From the NCBI GenBank assembly GCA_022616055.1, contig JAKEFM010000002.1, positions 1-47,069 of the forward strand: a stretch of DNA of 47,069 nucleotides, given 5' to 3'. The translations under genes were made by a program, and so were the position numbers. Position 1 is the stretch's first letter; each line of letters starts with the position of its first letter. The stretch is from Planctomycetota bacterium. Its GTDB lineage: Bacteria; Planctomycetota; UBA1135; JAKEFM01. Below are positions 1-9,383 of this stretch, in pieces. The notes below the pieces were generated by a model, which made no database searches, had not been told where the DNA came from, and saw only the letters and a list, made by a program, of their open reading frames with translations.

Positions 1-184
1 CGACGAGGTTCCTCCCCTCGAGGACGACGAGGGCGCCGACGTGCCGGTCGGACATCACCTCGATCGCCTCGAAGACGGTCGCTCCGGGGGAGATCCCCCA
101 GACGTCCCTCCCCTTCCGCTCCAAGACGCAGTGGATCGGGTCCTCGAGCCGCATCGAGACCTCCGGAATCGTGCGCGAGGCCAT
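1..184 (-). CDS. CBS-domain protein, N-terminal fragment
   Basis: The reverse strand reads an open frame that starts at an ATG at 184 and runs off the left edge of the window, giving about 61 residues. The visible part contains the stretch VWGISPGATVFEAIEVM followed by HVGALVVLEG. This is the typical first half of a CBS domain: a strand, the ATVxEAxxxM helix, then the GALVV strand. CBS pairs bind adenine nucleotides and usually act as regulatory modules. A second in-frame ATG at 154 (MRLEDPIHCVL) would give the short N-terminus usual for stand-alone CBS-pair proteins, so the start is uncertain. The rest of the protein, and any partner domain, lie outside the window. Confidence 0.6.
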   Translation of the reverse strand, partial: MASRTIPEVSMRLEDPIHCVLERKGRDVWGISPGATVFEAIEVMSDRHVGALVVLEGRNLV

Positions 185-221
185 CCTACACCCGGCCCCC
201 GGGAACCGGGGAGGGGGGACC

Positions 222-1262
222 CTACGAGCGGCCCCCGGCCGATCCGGGGCCGGGGAGCCGCGCGTCCCCGGGCGTCGTCCCCTTCTCCAGGAACGCGTCG
301 AGGCTCCGGCGCACTTCCTCGACCTCCGCGACCCAGGCGCGGTGGCGCACGCGGATGCCGAGGAGGGCGAGCGCGCCCCCGACGTTCTCGGCGAGGGAGG
401 CCGAGTCGGTCGAGATCTCGATCGGGCGGCCGGGGTAGGGACCCATCGACCCGGTCCCCGCGAGCGCGGTGAGGAGCGCGCGCCCCGCCTCCTCGACCGC
501 CTGGGGCCCGAGGAGGGGCTCCGCGTGGAGGATCCGTCCCTCCCGCGGCTCGAAGACGACGAACATGCGAACCTGAGCTTCCCCCACCGAGACCGGCGCC
601 GAGATCAGGGAGACGATCCAGGGGGAGACGAGGGGGCGCGCGGCGATCGCCTTGCGGAGGGCGTGGGGGACGAAGAGGCGCGCGGAGGGAGCGGGTCGGG
701 CCCGGGGAGGTTCCGCGCGCGCCCAGGCCGCCTTCGCGCGGCTCCCCTTCCCCGAGAGGACGAGGAAGGGGATCTCCCGGCTGCCGCCCGGAGGCCGGGG
801 GACAGGGAGCCGGCCCTTCGCGACTTCCCGCGCCAGCGCGAGGAGGACCCTGGCGAGGAGCCGCGCCTCGGCCTCCGCCGGTGCCCGCATCCTCTCCCCG
901 CGCGGCTTGCGGAAGGCCCAGAGCCGGGCCGGTCCGAATGTCCCGAGCCGCATCTCGGCGGGGACCGCCTTCTCCCCCGGCCGCTGCGCGCAGAGGGTGA
1001 GGACGTCCGCCTCGTAGAGCAGCTCGTCGGAGTGGGGGCCCTTCCCCTGCACGCGCTCCAGGATCGAGAACGCCTGGGGTCCGAAGCAGAGCGAGAAGCC
1101 GTACTCCGCCCCCGCCGCCCCGAGGACGCTCGCGCAGGCGGTGGTCCCCGTCTCCTCGTCGCGCACGCCGAAGAGGTCCGCGTCGGCGAGGTGCGTCCAG
1201 GGCGCAGCCTCGAAGAACGCTTGCGCCGCCGCTGTCAGGTCCTCGCGTGCACCGATCTTCAC
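222..1262 (-). CDS. two-domain protein of unknown function (DUF7309/DUF6930-like)
   Basis: A 346-residue soluble protein without signal peptide or membrane segment. Residues 1-130 carry the pattern AxxFFExAPWxxLxDxDLFGVRDEE, then ASVLGAAGAEYGFSLCFG, which I recall from the uncharacterised DUF7309 domain. The C-terminal third (GPYPGRPIEIST, then ENVGGALALLGIRV and a terminal EVEEVRRSLDAFL helix) resembles DUF6930. Family assignment is from memory of the motifs and is not verified. It lies 72 bp downstream of hemL on the same strand, so it may be transcribed with the heme operon, but nothing in the sequence ties it to heme. No catalytic motif is recognisable. Confidence 0.6.
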   Translation of the reverse strand: MKIGAREDLTAAAQAFFEAAPWTHLADADLFGVRDEETGTTACASVLGAAGAEYGFSLCFGPQAFSILERVQGKGPHSDELLYEADVLTLCAQRPGEKAVPAEMRLGTFGPARLWAFRKPRGERMRAPAEAEARLLARVLLALAREVAKGRLPVPRPPGGSREIPFLVLSGKGSRAKAAWARAEPPRARPAPSARLFVPHALRKAIAARPLVSPWIVSLISAPVSVGEAQVRMFVVFEPREGRILHAEPLLGPQAVEEAGRALLTALAGTGSMGPYPGRPIEISTDSASLAENVGGALALLGIRVRHRAWVAEVEEVRRSLDAFLEKGTTPGDARLPGPGSAGGRS

Positions 1263-1334
1263 AGCGTCATCAGGGAGCGAACGATAACAGAAAGACGGGG
1301 GAATCCGCGAAGCCGCGACGGGCCGGGGGGCGCC

Positions 1335-2612
1335 TCAGAGGGCCGCGAGGGCTCCCCGGACGGCCGCTTCGGCCCGGTCGAGCTCGCGGGGACCGTGCGC
1401 CGTGGAGAGGAACGCCGCCTCGAACTGGGAGGGGACCCAGTAGACCCCCCGCCCGAGGAGGCCGCGGAAGAACCCCCCGAACCGCGCCCTGTCGGAGCGC
1501 TTCGCGCTCGCCCAGTCCGTGACCGGCGCATCCGAGAAGAAGGCGGTCAGCATCGTCCCGGCGCGCTGGACCTGGAGGGGCACCCGCGCCGCGCGCGCCG
1601 CCGCGGAGAGCCTCTCGGCGAGGTCCGCGGTCGCACGCGCGATCCCTTCCCAGACTCCGGGCTTCCCCAGCTCCTCCAGAGTCGCGATCCCCGCCGTCAT
1701 CGCGAGGGGATTCCCCGAGAGCGTGCCGGCCTGGTAGACGGGTCCCGAGGGGGCGACGAGCTCCATGATCTCCCGCCGCCCCCCGTAGGCGCCGACGGGG
1801 AGTCCGCCTCCGATCACCTTGCCGAGCGTCGTGAGGTCGGGCACGACCCCCGTGAGCCCCTGGGCGCCCCCCGGGTGGACCCGGAAGCCGGTCATCACCT
1901 CGTCGAAGAGGAGGAGCGCGCACGAGGAGTGCGTCAGGGAACGCAGACCCTCGAGGAACCCCTTGGCGGGGGGGACGACCCCCATGTTCCCCGCGACGGG
2001 CTCGACGACGACGGCGGCGATCGAGCGAGGGTTCGCCTCGAAGAGGCGCTCGACGGCGCGGAGGTCGTTGAACGGGGCGACGAGGGTGTCGGCGGCGGTC
2101 GAGGAGGGCACCCCCGGCGAGTCGGGGAGCCCGAGGGTCGCGACGCCGGAGCCCGCCTTGACCAGGAAGAGGTCGGCGTGGCCGTGGTAGCACCCCTCGA
2201 ACTTGACCACCTTCGTGCGGCCGGTGAAGGCGCGGGCGACGCGGACCGCGCTCATCGTCGCCTCGGTCCCGGAGTTGACGAAGCGCAGGAGCTCGAGGGA
2301 GGGGAAGGACCGCCGGATCCGCCTCGCGAGATCGACCTCGAGGGGGCTCGGCGCGCCGAAGCTCGTCCCGTTCCCGACGGCCTCCCGGAGCGCCGCGACG
2401 ACGGCGAGGTGCGCGTGGCCGAGGATCAGGGGACCCCAGGAAAGGGAGAAGTCGACGTAGCGGCCCCCGTCGACGTCCTCGATCCAGGCCCCCTCCCCCC
2501 GGGCGATGAAGAGCGGGTCCCCCCCCACCGCCTTGAAGGCGCGCACCGGGGAGTCGACGCCGCCGGGGAGGAGGGAGAGCGCCTCGTCGAACAGGGCCCG
2601 CGATCGCTCCAT
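1335..2612 (-). CDS. hemL: glutamate-1-semialdehyde 2,1-aminomutase
   Basis: Converts glutamate-1-semialdehyde to 5-aminolevulinate with pyridoxal phosphate, the second step of the C5 heme route. The 425-residue protein starts at ATG 2612 ([18 protein letters not shown]), the canonical N-terminus. Visible motifs are [10 protein letters not shown] near residue 18, [10 protein letters not shown] (111-120), [10 protein letters not shown] (138-147), FDEVMTGFR with the PLP aspartate D237, and [14 protein letters not shown] with the Schiff-base lysine K265. It is the last heme gene of the operon and begins 5 bp after the hemY stop. The reading frame extends further upstream into hemY, but the conserved N-terminus fixes the start. 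Its partner hemA is the first gene of the operon, so both C5 enzymes are under one transcription unit. Confidence 0.95.
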   Translation of the reverse strand: MERSRALFDEALSLLPGGVDSPVRAFKAVGGDPLFIARGEGAWIEDVDGGRYVDFSLSWGPLILGHAHLAVVAALREAVGNGTSFGAPSPLEVDLARRIRRSFPSLELLRFVNSGTEATMSAVRVARAFTGRTKVVKFEGCYHGHADLFLVKAGSGVATLGLPDSPGVPSSTAADTLVAPFNDLRAVERLFEANPRSIAAVVVEPVAGNMGVVPPAKGFLEGLRSLTHSSCALLLFDEVMTGFRVHPGGAQGLTGVVPDLTTLGKVIGGGLPVGAYGGRREIMELVAPSGPVYQAGTLSGNPLAMTAGIATLEELGKPGVWEGIARATADLAERLSAAARAARVPLQVQRAGTMLTAFFSDAPVTDWASAKRSDRARFGGFFRGLLGRGVYWVPSQFEAAFLSTAHGPRELDRAEAAVRGALAAL

Positions 2613-2617
2613 CGGAT

Positions 2618-4009
2618 TCAGGCGACGGCGTGCGCCGTCCGCGCGAGGGCGTCCGCCGCCCTCCACCCCGAGGCGATGCAGTCGGGGATCCCGACCCCCC
2701 GGTAGGAGCATCCCGCGAGGTGGAGTCCGGGATGCCGCTCGAGGAGTCGGTCGATCCGGACCAGCCGCTCGCGATGGCCGACCGTGTACTGGGGCATCCC
2801 CCTCGGCCACCGGAAGACCCGGGCGAGGGAAGGGGGGGCGGAGATCCCGAAGAGGGTCTCGAGCTCGCGCCTGGCGAGGCCGAGCAGCTCCTCGTCCTCC
2901 CGACCCACGACCTCGTCCATCCCCGCCCGGCCGAAGAAGAGACGGACGAGGACGTGGGCGGCGGGGACGCGCCCGGGGAACTTGTTCGAGGTCCAGGTGC
3001 AGGCGACGAGAGGTCCCCCTTCCGCGCGCGGGGAGACGTAGCCGTAGCCGTCGAGGCGGCGGGGGACGACGGAAGCGGGGAAGGCGAGCGAGACGGTCGC
3101 CGTCGAGACGAAGGGGATCTCCGAGAGGACTCGGGCCAATTCGGCGTCGAAAGGGGCCAGGACCTTCGCGCAGGCGAAGGCGGGAACTGTCAGGAGGACC
3201 GTCTCGGTCGACACGGTTTCACCCCCCGCGAGCCGCAGGAGGAACTCCCCCCCTCCCCCTTCGACCGCCTCGACCGCCGCGCCGAGCCGGAGGCTCTCCC
3301 GGGGCAGGCGCGAGGCGATCGCCTCGACGATCTCCCCGAGGCCGCCGCGCGGCGTGACGAAGGGGGAGCGGACGGTCCCGCCCCCGGACCGACGCCGGGT
3401 CACCATCGCCCGCAGCAGGCTTCCGTGCTCCCGCTCCATCGCCGCCAGTTGCGGGAAGGTCGCCTCGAGGCTCAGCTCGCGGCCGTCTCCGGCGTAGATC
3501 CCGCTCAGGAGCGGCTCGACGAGCCACTCGTAGGACTCCCTTCCCAGGCGCCGGGACGCGAAGGAGGCGATCGTCTCGTCCCCCTCGTTGCGGCGGGCGG
3601 GGACGAGCGGTTCGAGGGCGGCGCGCAGCCGGCCGAGCGGGGAGAGGAGAGGGGTCGCGAGGAGCGGCAGGACCCGCGAGGGGACGAGGCCCGACATCCC
3701 ATCGGGCAATTCGTGGAGCCGGCCGCGCCGCTTGACGAACGCTCGGGCGAACGCGGGGTCGGTCCCCTGGAGGCGACCCTCGATCCCGAGGGCGCGGCAC
3801 AGGGCGGGCCCGGCGGGCTTCGTCGAGAGGAAGCAGTCGGGTCCCCCCTCGAGGACGAACCCGTCGACCATTTCCGTGCGGATCTTCCCCCCGAGCCGCC
3901 CTTGCGCCTCGAGGAGGAGGAAGGGGAGGCCGCGCTCGGCGAGGCGCTGCGCGGCGGCGAGGCCGGTGATCCCCCCCCCGACGATCGCGACGGGGACCCT
4001 CACCGCCAT
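2618..4009 (-). CDS. hemY: HemY/CgoX-type protoporphyrinogen or coproporphyrinogen III oxidase
   Basis: A 463-residue FAD-dependent oxidase. The N-terminus is the dinucleotide-binding motif [21 protein letters not shown], followed by [15 protein letters not shown] and [12 protein letters not shown], all typical of the HemY/PPOX amine-oxidase fold. The C-terminus has the FAD-contacting [21 protein letters not shown] stretch. Because a HemQ-type decarboxylase is encoded four genes upstream and no hemN/hemF is in the cluster, the likely substrate is coproporphyrinogen III (CgoX activity), giving coproporphyrin III. That substrate assignment is inferred from context. The ATG at 4009 overlaps the end of hemH by 10 bp, indicating translational coupling. 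Confidence 0.93.
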   Translation of the reverse strand: MAVRVPVAIVGGGITGLAAAQRLAERGLPFLLLEAQGRLGGKIRTEMVDGFVLEGGPDCFLSTKPAGPALCRALGIEGRLQGTDPAFARAFVKRRGRLHELPDGMSGLVPSRVLPLLATPLLSPLGRLRAALEPLVPARRNEGDETIASFASRRLGRESYEWLVEPLLSGIYAGDGRELSLEATFPQLAAMEREHGSLLRAMVTRRRSGGGTVRSPFVTPRGGLGEIVEAIASRLPRESLRLGAAVEAVEGGGGEFLLRLAGGETVSTETVLLTVPAFACAKVLAPFDAELARVLSEIPFVSTATVSLAFPASVVPRRLDGYGYVSPRAEGGPLVACTWTSNKFPGRVPAAHVLVRLFFGRAGMDEVVGREDEELLGLARRELETLFGISAPPSLARVFRWPRGMPQYTVGHRERLVRIDRLLERHPGLHLAGCSYRGVGIPDCIASGWRAADALARTAHAVA

Positions 4010-4923
4010 CCCCTCGCCTCCGCCGTTGAACGCACGAGGCCGGCGAGCCCCTCGATCATCGCGGGGTGCTCGTTCGCCATCTCGATCCGCTCGAGCCGGA
4101 CCCCGAGCGAGGCCGCCCGCCGGCGCAGCTCGACGTCGACGTCGTAGAGGACCTCGAGGTGCTCGGAGGTGAACCCGATCGGCGCGACGAGGACGTCCCG
4201 GTGCCCCTGGCGCGCGAGCCCATCGAGAACCTCCCCCACCTCCGGACCGAGCCAGGGCTCGGGCCTCTTCCCCATCGACTGGTAGGCGAAGGCGTGCGGG
4301 CGAGGGTCCAGGCGCTCGAGGATCGCCTCGACGCTCGAGCGGAGCTGCGCCGGGTAGGGGTCGTCCCACTCGAGGATGCGCTCCGGGAGGGAGTGCGCCG
4401 TGAAGAGGACGGGGACGTCCCTCCGCCTCTCCGGGGGGAAACGCTCGAGCGCGGACCGGATCCGCTCGGCGATCGCCTCCACGAAGCCGGGGAGCCGGTG
4501 CCACTCGCGGATCGGGGCGACCTCGATCGGGGCGCGGGCCTCCTCCATCTTCTCGAAGTAGAGCTCGACGCTCATCCGGGAGTAGTGGGGCGCGAGGACG
4601 AGGCCGACGGCGCGCCGCACGCCGGCGGCGACGAGCCCCTCGAGCGCCTGGCGGATCGTGGGCTTCCAGTGCCGCATCCCGACGGCGGCGACGAAGCGGC
4701 CCCCGTCGCGGTGGAGGGCGCCTTCCAGCGCGCGGGCCTGCGCCTCCGTCCGCTCGCGGATCGGGGACCTCCCCCCGACGCCGGCGTAGCGCGCCCGGAC
4801 CTCCTCGACGATCTGCGGAGGGGTCGGGCGGTGGCCCCGCACGTCGAGGAGGTAGGGCTCGACCTCCTCGAGGGAGTCGGGCCCGCCGTAGGCCATCACG
4901 AGGAGTCCGAGAGGTTCCTCCAC
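4000..4923 (-). CDS. hemH: ferrochelatase, coproporphyrin-type (CpfC/HemH)
   Basis: A 307-residue chelatase inserting ferrous iron into the porphyrin. Visible motifs are VMAYGGPDSLEEVEPYL at the N-terminus, LAPHYSRMS, LFTAHSLPERI with the metal-site histidine H177, YQSMGKRPEPWLGP, and GFTSEHLEVLYDVD with the catalytic glutamate E254. The histidine and glutamate sites resemble Bacillus CpfC. The protein has no cysteine at all, so it lacks the Fe-S cluster seen in some family members. The start is GTG at 4923, three bases after the hemE stop. Together with HemY and HemQ it fits the coproporphyrin-dependent branch, in which iron is inserted into coproporphyrin III. Confidence 0.95.
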   Translation of the reverse strand: MEEPLGLLVMAYGGPDSLEEVEPYLLDVRGHRPTPPQIVEEVRARYAGVGGRSPIRERTEAQARALEGALHRDGGRFVAAVGMRHWKPTIRQALEGLVAAGVRRAVGLVLAPHYSRMSVELYFEKMEEARAPIEVAPIREWHRLPGFVEAIAERIRSALERFPPERRRDVPVLFTAHSLPERILEWDDPYPAQLRSSVEAILERLDPRPHAFAYQSMGKRPEPWLGPEVGEVLDGLARQGHRDVLVAPIGFTSEHLEVLYDVDVELRRRAASLGVRLERIEMANEHPAMIEGLAGLVRSTAEARGWR

Positions 4924-4926
4924 GCT

Positions 4927-5967
4927 TCAGCCCGAGAGGTCGTGGACGAGGTCGACGACGGCACGGACGTTCTCGACGGGGGTGCCCGGGAGGATGCCGT
5001 GGCCGAGGTTGAAGATGTGCCCCGGCCGGCCCCCCGCCCGTCCGAGCACGTCGCGGACACGGGCCTTCAGCTCCGGAAGCGGAGCGAACAGGGCGGCGGG
5101 ATCGAGGTTCCCCTGCACCGCGCGGTCGGCGCCGACGCGGGCCCACCCCTCGTCGAGGGGAATCCTCCAGTCGAGGCCGATCACCTCCCCGCCCGCCTCG
5201 CGCATCGCCTCGAGGAGCGTCGTGGTCCCGACGCCGAAGTGGATCCTGGGGACGCCGAGGGTCGAGAGGCGCTCGAAGAGCCGGCGGGAGTGGGGGAGGA
5301 CGTGGCGGCGGTAGTCCGCCGGGCTCAGGACCCCGGCCCAGGTGTCGAAGACCTGGACCGCGTCCGCCCCCGCCTCGACCTGTCCGGCGAGGTAGTCCCC
5401 CACGACCGTCGCGAAGCGCGCGAGGAGGGCGTCGAAGACCCTCGGGGCCCCGAGCATGAGGCGCTTGGTCTCGAGGAAGTCCCGCGAGCCGCCTCCCTCG
5501 ACGGCGTAGCAGGCGAGCGTGAAGGGGGCCCCGGCGAAGCCGAGGAGCGGGATCGCGGGGTCGAGGTCACGCCGGACGAGCCGGACCGTCTCGAGGACGG
5601 GGCCGAGCGCGTCCCGGACGTCGACGGCGACGAGCCTCCCGACGCCCTCCTCGGTCCGGACCGGGTTGTGGATCACGGGCCCCTCCCCCTTCGCGAACTC
5701 GAGGCGCAGCCCCATCGGGACGAGCGGGAGGAGGATGTCGGCGAAGAGGATCGCCCCGTCGACTCCGAGCCGGCGGACGGGCTGGAGGGTCACCTCGGCG
5801 GCGAGCGCCGGGCGCTCGCAGATCTCGAGGAGGGAGTGCCTCTCCCGGATCGCCCGGTACTCCGGCAGGTAGCGGCCCGCCTGGCGCATGAACCAGACCG
5901 GCGTCCGGTCGACGCGCTCGCCCCGGGCGGCGCGCAGCAGCCGGGCCTGCGCGACCGGAGCGGTCAC
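4927..5967 (-). CDS. hemE: uroporphyrinogen decarboxylase
   Basis: Decarboxylates the four acetate side chains of uroporphyrinogen III to give coproporphyrinogen III. The 346-residue protein has the signature RTPVWFMRQAGRYLPEYR (residues 21-38) with the substrate-binding arginines, GAILFADILLP with the key aspartate D77, LGFAGAPFTLACY, and the C-terminal GHIFNLGHGILPGTPVENV. The start is GTG at 5967, whose bases overlap the hemQ stop as GTGA. The reading frame is open much further upstream, but that part overlaps hemQ out of frame and is not coding. Its product is the substrate assumed for HemY in this operon. Confidence 0.96.
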   Translation of the reverse strand: MTAPVAQARLLRAARGERVDRTPVWFMRQAGRYLPEYRAIRERHSLLEICERPALAAEVTLQPVRRLGVDGAILFADILLPLVPMGLRLEFAKGEGPVIHNPVRTEEGVGRLVAVDVRDALGPVLETVRLVRRDLDPAIPLLGFAGAPFTLACYAVEGGGSRDFLETKRLMLGAPRVFDALLARFATVVGDYLAGQVEAGADAVQVFDTWAGVLSPADYRRHVLPHSRRLFERLSTLGVPRIHFGVGTTTLLEAMREAGGEVIGLDWRIPLDEGWARVGADRAVQGNLDPAALFAPLPELKARVRDVLGRAGGRPGHIFNLGHGILPGTPVENVRAVVDLVHDLSG

Positions 5968-6653
5968 AACCACGCGTCGAGCGCCTCCTCGTCCGCCTGG
6001 TGGACCGCCGTGTGGAGGGGGTAGTCCCGCTGCGTGAAGGGACGACCGATCGCGCTGCGGAGGTCCGTCACGAGGTCGACGAACCGCAGGAGGTCGTCGA
6101 TCTCGTAGACGACGACGAATTCCTGGTCCTGGAGGCCCGTCGAGTAGAGGAGGAGTTGGAGGATCTCGGGGTATTTCTTCCCGATCTGGATGTGGTCCAT
6201 CATCATCCCCCCCCGCTCCTCCCGGCTCTTCTGGTACCACTCGTGCGTCTTCACGAAGGGGTAGACGACGAGGTAGGGCTTGCGCTCGGACGCGAACGGG
6301 TCGGCCTCCTGCGTCGAGCGCGTCTTCGTGTACTGCGAGGGGCGCGTGAACCCCCAGAGCCCGTCGCGCATCCGCGCGTACGGACGGATTTCCGCGCAGG
6401 CGGCGGCGTAGCCGGTGAAGAACTCGCTCGCGACGTTGGGGGATTCCGCCGGCCGGGCGACCCACAACAGGAGGTCGACCCCCGGCTCCGTCGGGAAGAC
6501 CTGGTAGAGGTGGAGCGCGGTCCCGACCTCCCGCAACCGCCGCAGCCACTCCCCGCGGACCCGGCGGCGCTCCTCCCTCGGGAGCTTCCAGTAGGAGGCG
6601 TCGAACGAGAAGAGGGAGAAGTGGTTGATCGTCTGGGGGGTGGGCTCGGGCAT
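5964..6653 (-). CDS. hemQ: coproheme decarboxylase, chlorite-dismutase family (ChdC/HemQ)
   Basis: Oxidatively decarboxylates two propionates of coproheme to produce heme b, the last step of the coproporphyrin-dependent pathway. The 229-residue protein has the diagnostic stretch KPYLVVYPFVKTHEWY, with the catalytic tyrosine Y131 and lysine K135, then MMMDHIQIGKKYPEI with the axial heme ligand H154, and GLQDQEFVVVYEIDD. This pattern separates HemQ from true chlorite dismutases. It sits between hemB and hemE, four bases after the hemB stop and overlapping the hemE start. Its presence defines which heme branch the whole operon serves. Confidence 0.95.
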   Translation of the reverse strand: MPEPTPQTINHFSLFSFDASYWKLPREERRRVRGEWLRRLREVGTALHLYQVFPTEPGVDLLLWVARPAESPNVASEFFTGYAAACAEIRPYARMRDGLWGFTRPSQYTKTRSTQEADPFASERKPYLVVYPFVKTHEWYQKSREERGGMMMDHIQIGKKYPEILQLLLYSTGLQDQEFVVVYEIDDLLRFVDLVTDLRSAIGRPFTQRDYPLHTAVHQADEEALDAWL

Positions 6654-6657
6654 TCCT

Positions 6658-7671
6658 CTACCTCCGCTCCTCGGCGAGCCAGCGCGCGGCGTCCTTGGCG
6701 TGGTAGGTGATCACCAGGTCCGCGCCGGCCCGGCGGATGGCGGTGAGGATCTCGAGGACCGCGCGCCGCTCCTCGAGCCAGCCGCGCTCGGCGGCGGCCT
6801 TCACCATCGCGTACTCCCCGCTCACGTTGTAGGCGGCGAGCGGCAGGTCGGGGAAGCGCGCGCGCGTCGCCGCGATCACGTCGAGGTAGGCGAGCGCGGG
6901 CTTCACCATGAGGGCGTCGGCCCCCTCCTCGACGTCGAGCGCGCTCTCCTTCAGCGCCTCCCGGGCGTTGGCCGGATCCATCTGGTGCGTGCTCCGGTCC
7001 CCCTTCCTCGGGGCGCCCTGCGCCGCCTCCCGGAAGGGGCCGTAGAAGCCCGAGGCGAACTTCGCGGAGTAGGAGAGGACCGGCAGATGCCCGAACCCGC
7101 GGGAGTCGAGCGCCGAGCGGATCCCCGCCACCATCCCGTCGAGCATCGCCGAGGGGGCGAGGCCGTCCGCGCCCGCCTCGGCCTGGGAGACGGCGACGCG
7201 GCCGAGGACCTCGACGCTCTCGTCGTTCAGGAGGTACCCCTCCGGGAGCCCCGGCCGCCGGAGGTCGGGCGTGGATCCGGCGAGCAGCCCGCAGTGGCCG
7301 TGGTCCGTGTACTCGCACAGGCACACGTCCGTGAACACCAGCAGGTCGGGGACCGCGCGCTTGATCTCGCGCACCGCGCGCTGGACGACCCCGCGCTCGG
7401 CGAACCCCCCGCTCCCCATCGGATCCTTCGTCGCGGGGATGCCGAAGAGGAGGAGGGCCGGGATCCGGAGCTCCGCGGCGGCCTCCGCCTCGGCCGCGAT
7501 TCGCTCGACCGGCCACTGGCACACGCCAGGCATCGACGCGACCGGCCGCGGTTCGTCCGAGGCGTCCGTGACGAAGAGGGGGTAGATCAGGCGATCGGCC
7601 TCGACCCGGGTCTCGCGCACGAGACGGCGGATCGCCGGGCTGAAGCGCAGGCGTCTCGGCCGCCGGTTCAC
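6658..7671 (-). CDS. hemB: delta-aminolevulinic acid dehydratase (porphobilinogen synthase)
   Basis: Condenses two 5-aminolevulinate molecules into porphobilinogen. The 337-residue protein contains both active-site lysines: K204 in LSYSAKFASGFYGPF and K257 in ALMVKPALAYLD. The metal segment DVCLCEYTDHGHCG has cysteines C117, C119 and C127, so this is the zinc-dependent type rather than the magnesium type with aspartates. The start is GTG at 7671 and overlaps the hemD stop as GTGA. Length and all landmarks are normal for the family. Confidence 0.96.
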   Translation of the reverse strand: MNRRPRRLRFSPAIRRLVRETRVEADRLIYPLFVTDASDEPRPVASMPGVCQWPVERIAAEAEAAAELRIPALLLFGIPATKDPMGSGGFAERGVVQRAVREIKRAVPDLLVFTDVCLCEYTDHGHCGLLAGSTPDLRRPGLPEGYLLNDESVEVLGRVAVSQAEAGADGLAPSAMLDGMVAGIRSALDSRGFGHLPVLSYSAKFASGFYGPFREAAQGAPRKGDRSTHQMDPANAREALKESALDVEEGADALMVKPALAYLDVIAATRARFPDLPLAAYNVSGEYAMVKAAAERGWLEERRAVLEILTAIRRAGADLVITYHAKDAARWLAEERR

Positions 7672-8447
7672 CGCGGGTTCCTCCCCGCCGGCCTCGACTC
7701 GAACGCCTCAACGAGCGCGGCGACGAGTCCTTCGACCGTGTGCGTGTCCGGCGCCACGTGGACGGGAATGCCGAGGCTCCGCGCCTCCGCGGCCGTCGTC
7801 GGCCCGATGCAGGCGACGAGCGCCCCCTCGAGGAGGGGCGCCGCCCGCTCTCCGAGGAGGAGGACGAAGTTCCGCGCCGTCGAGGCGCTCGTGAAGGTCG
7901 CCGCGTCGATCCCCCGCTCCAGCTCGCGGAGGCCTCGCGGGTCTGGGTCGGCCGGGAGCGTGTCGTAGACGGCCGGATCCTCGACGAAGGCGCCGCGGCG
8001 GCGCAGCCCCCCGGCGAGCGCCTCGCGCGCGATCGCGGCGCGCGGGAAGAGAACCCTCTTCCCCCCGACGTCGGGGATCTCCTCGGCGAGCCTCTCCCCG
8101 CGGAACTCCCTCGGGACGAGGTCGACCCGTGCCCCCCTCTCCGCGAGGGCCCTTTCCGTCGCCGGGCCGACGGCGGCGATCCGGAGGCACGCCGGGAGCC
8201 CCGTGCCCGCCGCCGCCAGGCGATCGAAGAAGACCGCGACCCCGCTCGCGCTCGTGAAGGCGAGCCAGTCGAACCCGGCGAGCCGCGCGATCGAGGCGTC
8301 GAGCGCCGAGAGGTCCTGGACCGGAGCGATCGCGACGGTCGGGAAGAGGATCCCCACCGCGCCCCGCTCCTCGAGGAGGGCGAGGAGGGAGGGAGCCTGC
8401 GCCCTCGGTCGCGTGACGAGGACGCGGCGACCTTCCAGTCCGTTCAC
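7668..8447 (-). CDS. hemD: uroporphyrinogen-III synthase
   Basis: Closes hydroxymethylbilane into uroporphyrinogen III with inversion of ring D. Sequence conservation in this family is low, so the call rests on fold landmarks plus position between hemC and hemB. The 259-residue protein begins LEGRRVLVTRPRAQA, followed by WLAFTSASGVAVFFDRL, RIAAVGPATERAL, KRVLFPRAAIAREALAGGL and, in the second half, AATFTSASTARNFVLLL and VACIGPTTAAEARSLGI. These are the paired TSxxxV/N and IGPxTA strands of the HemD double domain. The GTG start at 8447 overlaps the hemC stop as GTGA. Confidence 0.92.
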   Translation of the reverse strand: MNGLEGRRVLVTRPRAQAPSLLALLEERGAVGILFPTVAIAPVQDLSALDASIARLAGFDWLAFTSASGVAVFFDRLAAAGTGLPACLRIAAVGPATERALAERGARVDLVPREFRGERLAEEIPDVGGKRVLFPRAAIAREALAGGLRRRGAFVEDPAVYDTLPADPDPRGLRELERGIDAATFTSASTARNFVLLLGERAAPLLEGALVACIGPTTAAEARSLGIPVHVAPDTHTVEGLVAALVEAFESRPAGRNPR

Positions 8448-9370
8448 GAGAGACACTCCCGCGCCCCTCGCGCGAGGGCCTCCTTCGCGAGGCTCGCGGC
8501 GAGCGCGCGGGACTGCGCGAGCGGCGCGCGTCCCTGGACGCGGACCCTCCGCGTCCCGTCCGGCGAGAGGACGAGGCCGGTCAGCTCGAGCTCCTCCCCG
8601 CTCTCCGCGAGGCGCGCGTGGGCCGCGACCGGCGCCGAGCATCCGCCGCCCAGGGCTTCGAGGAACCCGCGCTCCGCCGCCGTCGCGGCGCGGGCGAGGG
8701 GATCGTCGAGGAGGTCGAGCGCCTCCCGCGTCGCGCGGTCCTCCGACCGGCATTGCACGGCGAGGGCCGCCTGCCCGGGCGCGGGGAGCATGACCTCGAA
8801 GGGGAGGTATTCCCGGACCGCCGCCCCGAGCCCGAGACGGAGCAGGCCCGCGGCGGCGAGCACGATGGCGTCGTAGGCGCCCTCGAGGGCTTTCCTCACC
8901 CGCGTGTCGACGTTCCCCCGCAGGGGCGCGAGATCGACGTCCCGGCGCGCGGCGCGGATCTGGGCCATCCGGCGCACGCTCGAGGACCCGACCCGGGCTC
9001 CCCGCGGCAGGGTCGATAGGAGGCGCGGCTCCCTCGCGACCAGGACGTCCCTCGCGTCGATCCGGTCGAGGACGGCGGCGAGGACGATCCCCGGGGGATC
9101 CTCGATCGGCAGGTCCTTGAGGGAATGCACGGCGAAGTCGATCTCGCCGGAGCGCAGCGCATCCTCGAGCGCTTCCGTGAAGACCCCCTTCCCGCCGATC
9201 TCGGGGAGCGGGACGTCGAGCCGCCGGTCCCCTTCCGTCGAGACCGGGATCTCCTCGCAGAGGAGGCCGGTCCTCTCCCGGAGGAGGCCCGCGACCCGCG
9301 CGGTCTGCCAGCGCGCCAGCCGCGAGGAGCGCGTGCCGGCGCGCAGGAGCCGCCCTGCCGTCCGCGTCAC
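8444..9370 (-). CDS. hemC: hydroxymethylbilane synthase (porphobilinogen deaminase)
   Basis: Polymerises four porphobilinogen units into hydroxymethylbilane. The 308-residue protein shows RAGTRSSRLARWQTARVA at the N-terminus, GGKGVFTEALEDALRSG, AVHSLKDLP with the catalytic aspartate D86, VGSSSVRRMAQ, LRGNVDTRVRKL-like residues 150-161, and LGGGCSAPVAAHA with the dipyrromethane cofactor cysteine C244. The start is GTG at 9370, 13 bp after the hemA stop. Every catalytic landmark is present. Confidence 0.96.
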   Translation of the reverse strand: MTRTAGRLLRAGTRSSRLARWQTARVAGLLRERTGLLCEEIPVSTEGDRRLDVPLPEIGGKGVFTEALEDALRSGEIDFAVHSLKDLPIEDPPGIVLAAVLDRIDARDVLVAREPRLLSTLPRGARVGSSSVRRMAQIRAARRDVDLAPLRGNVDTRVRKALEGAYDAIVLAAAGLLRLGLGAAVREYLPFEVMLPAPGQAALAVQCRSEDRATREALDLLDDPLARAATAAERGFLEALGGGCSAPVAAHARLAESGEELELTGLVLSPDGTRRVRVQGRAPLAQSRALAASLAKEALARGARECLS

Positions 9371-9383
9371 CGTCCCCCCCCCA

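Noticed and set aside
171..2705. 844-codon open frame on the plus strand across the first genes
   Set aside because: It is antisense to hemL and the neighbouring gene, is dominated by Arg, Gly, Pro and Glu, and has no domain. This is a usual artefact of high GC content.
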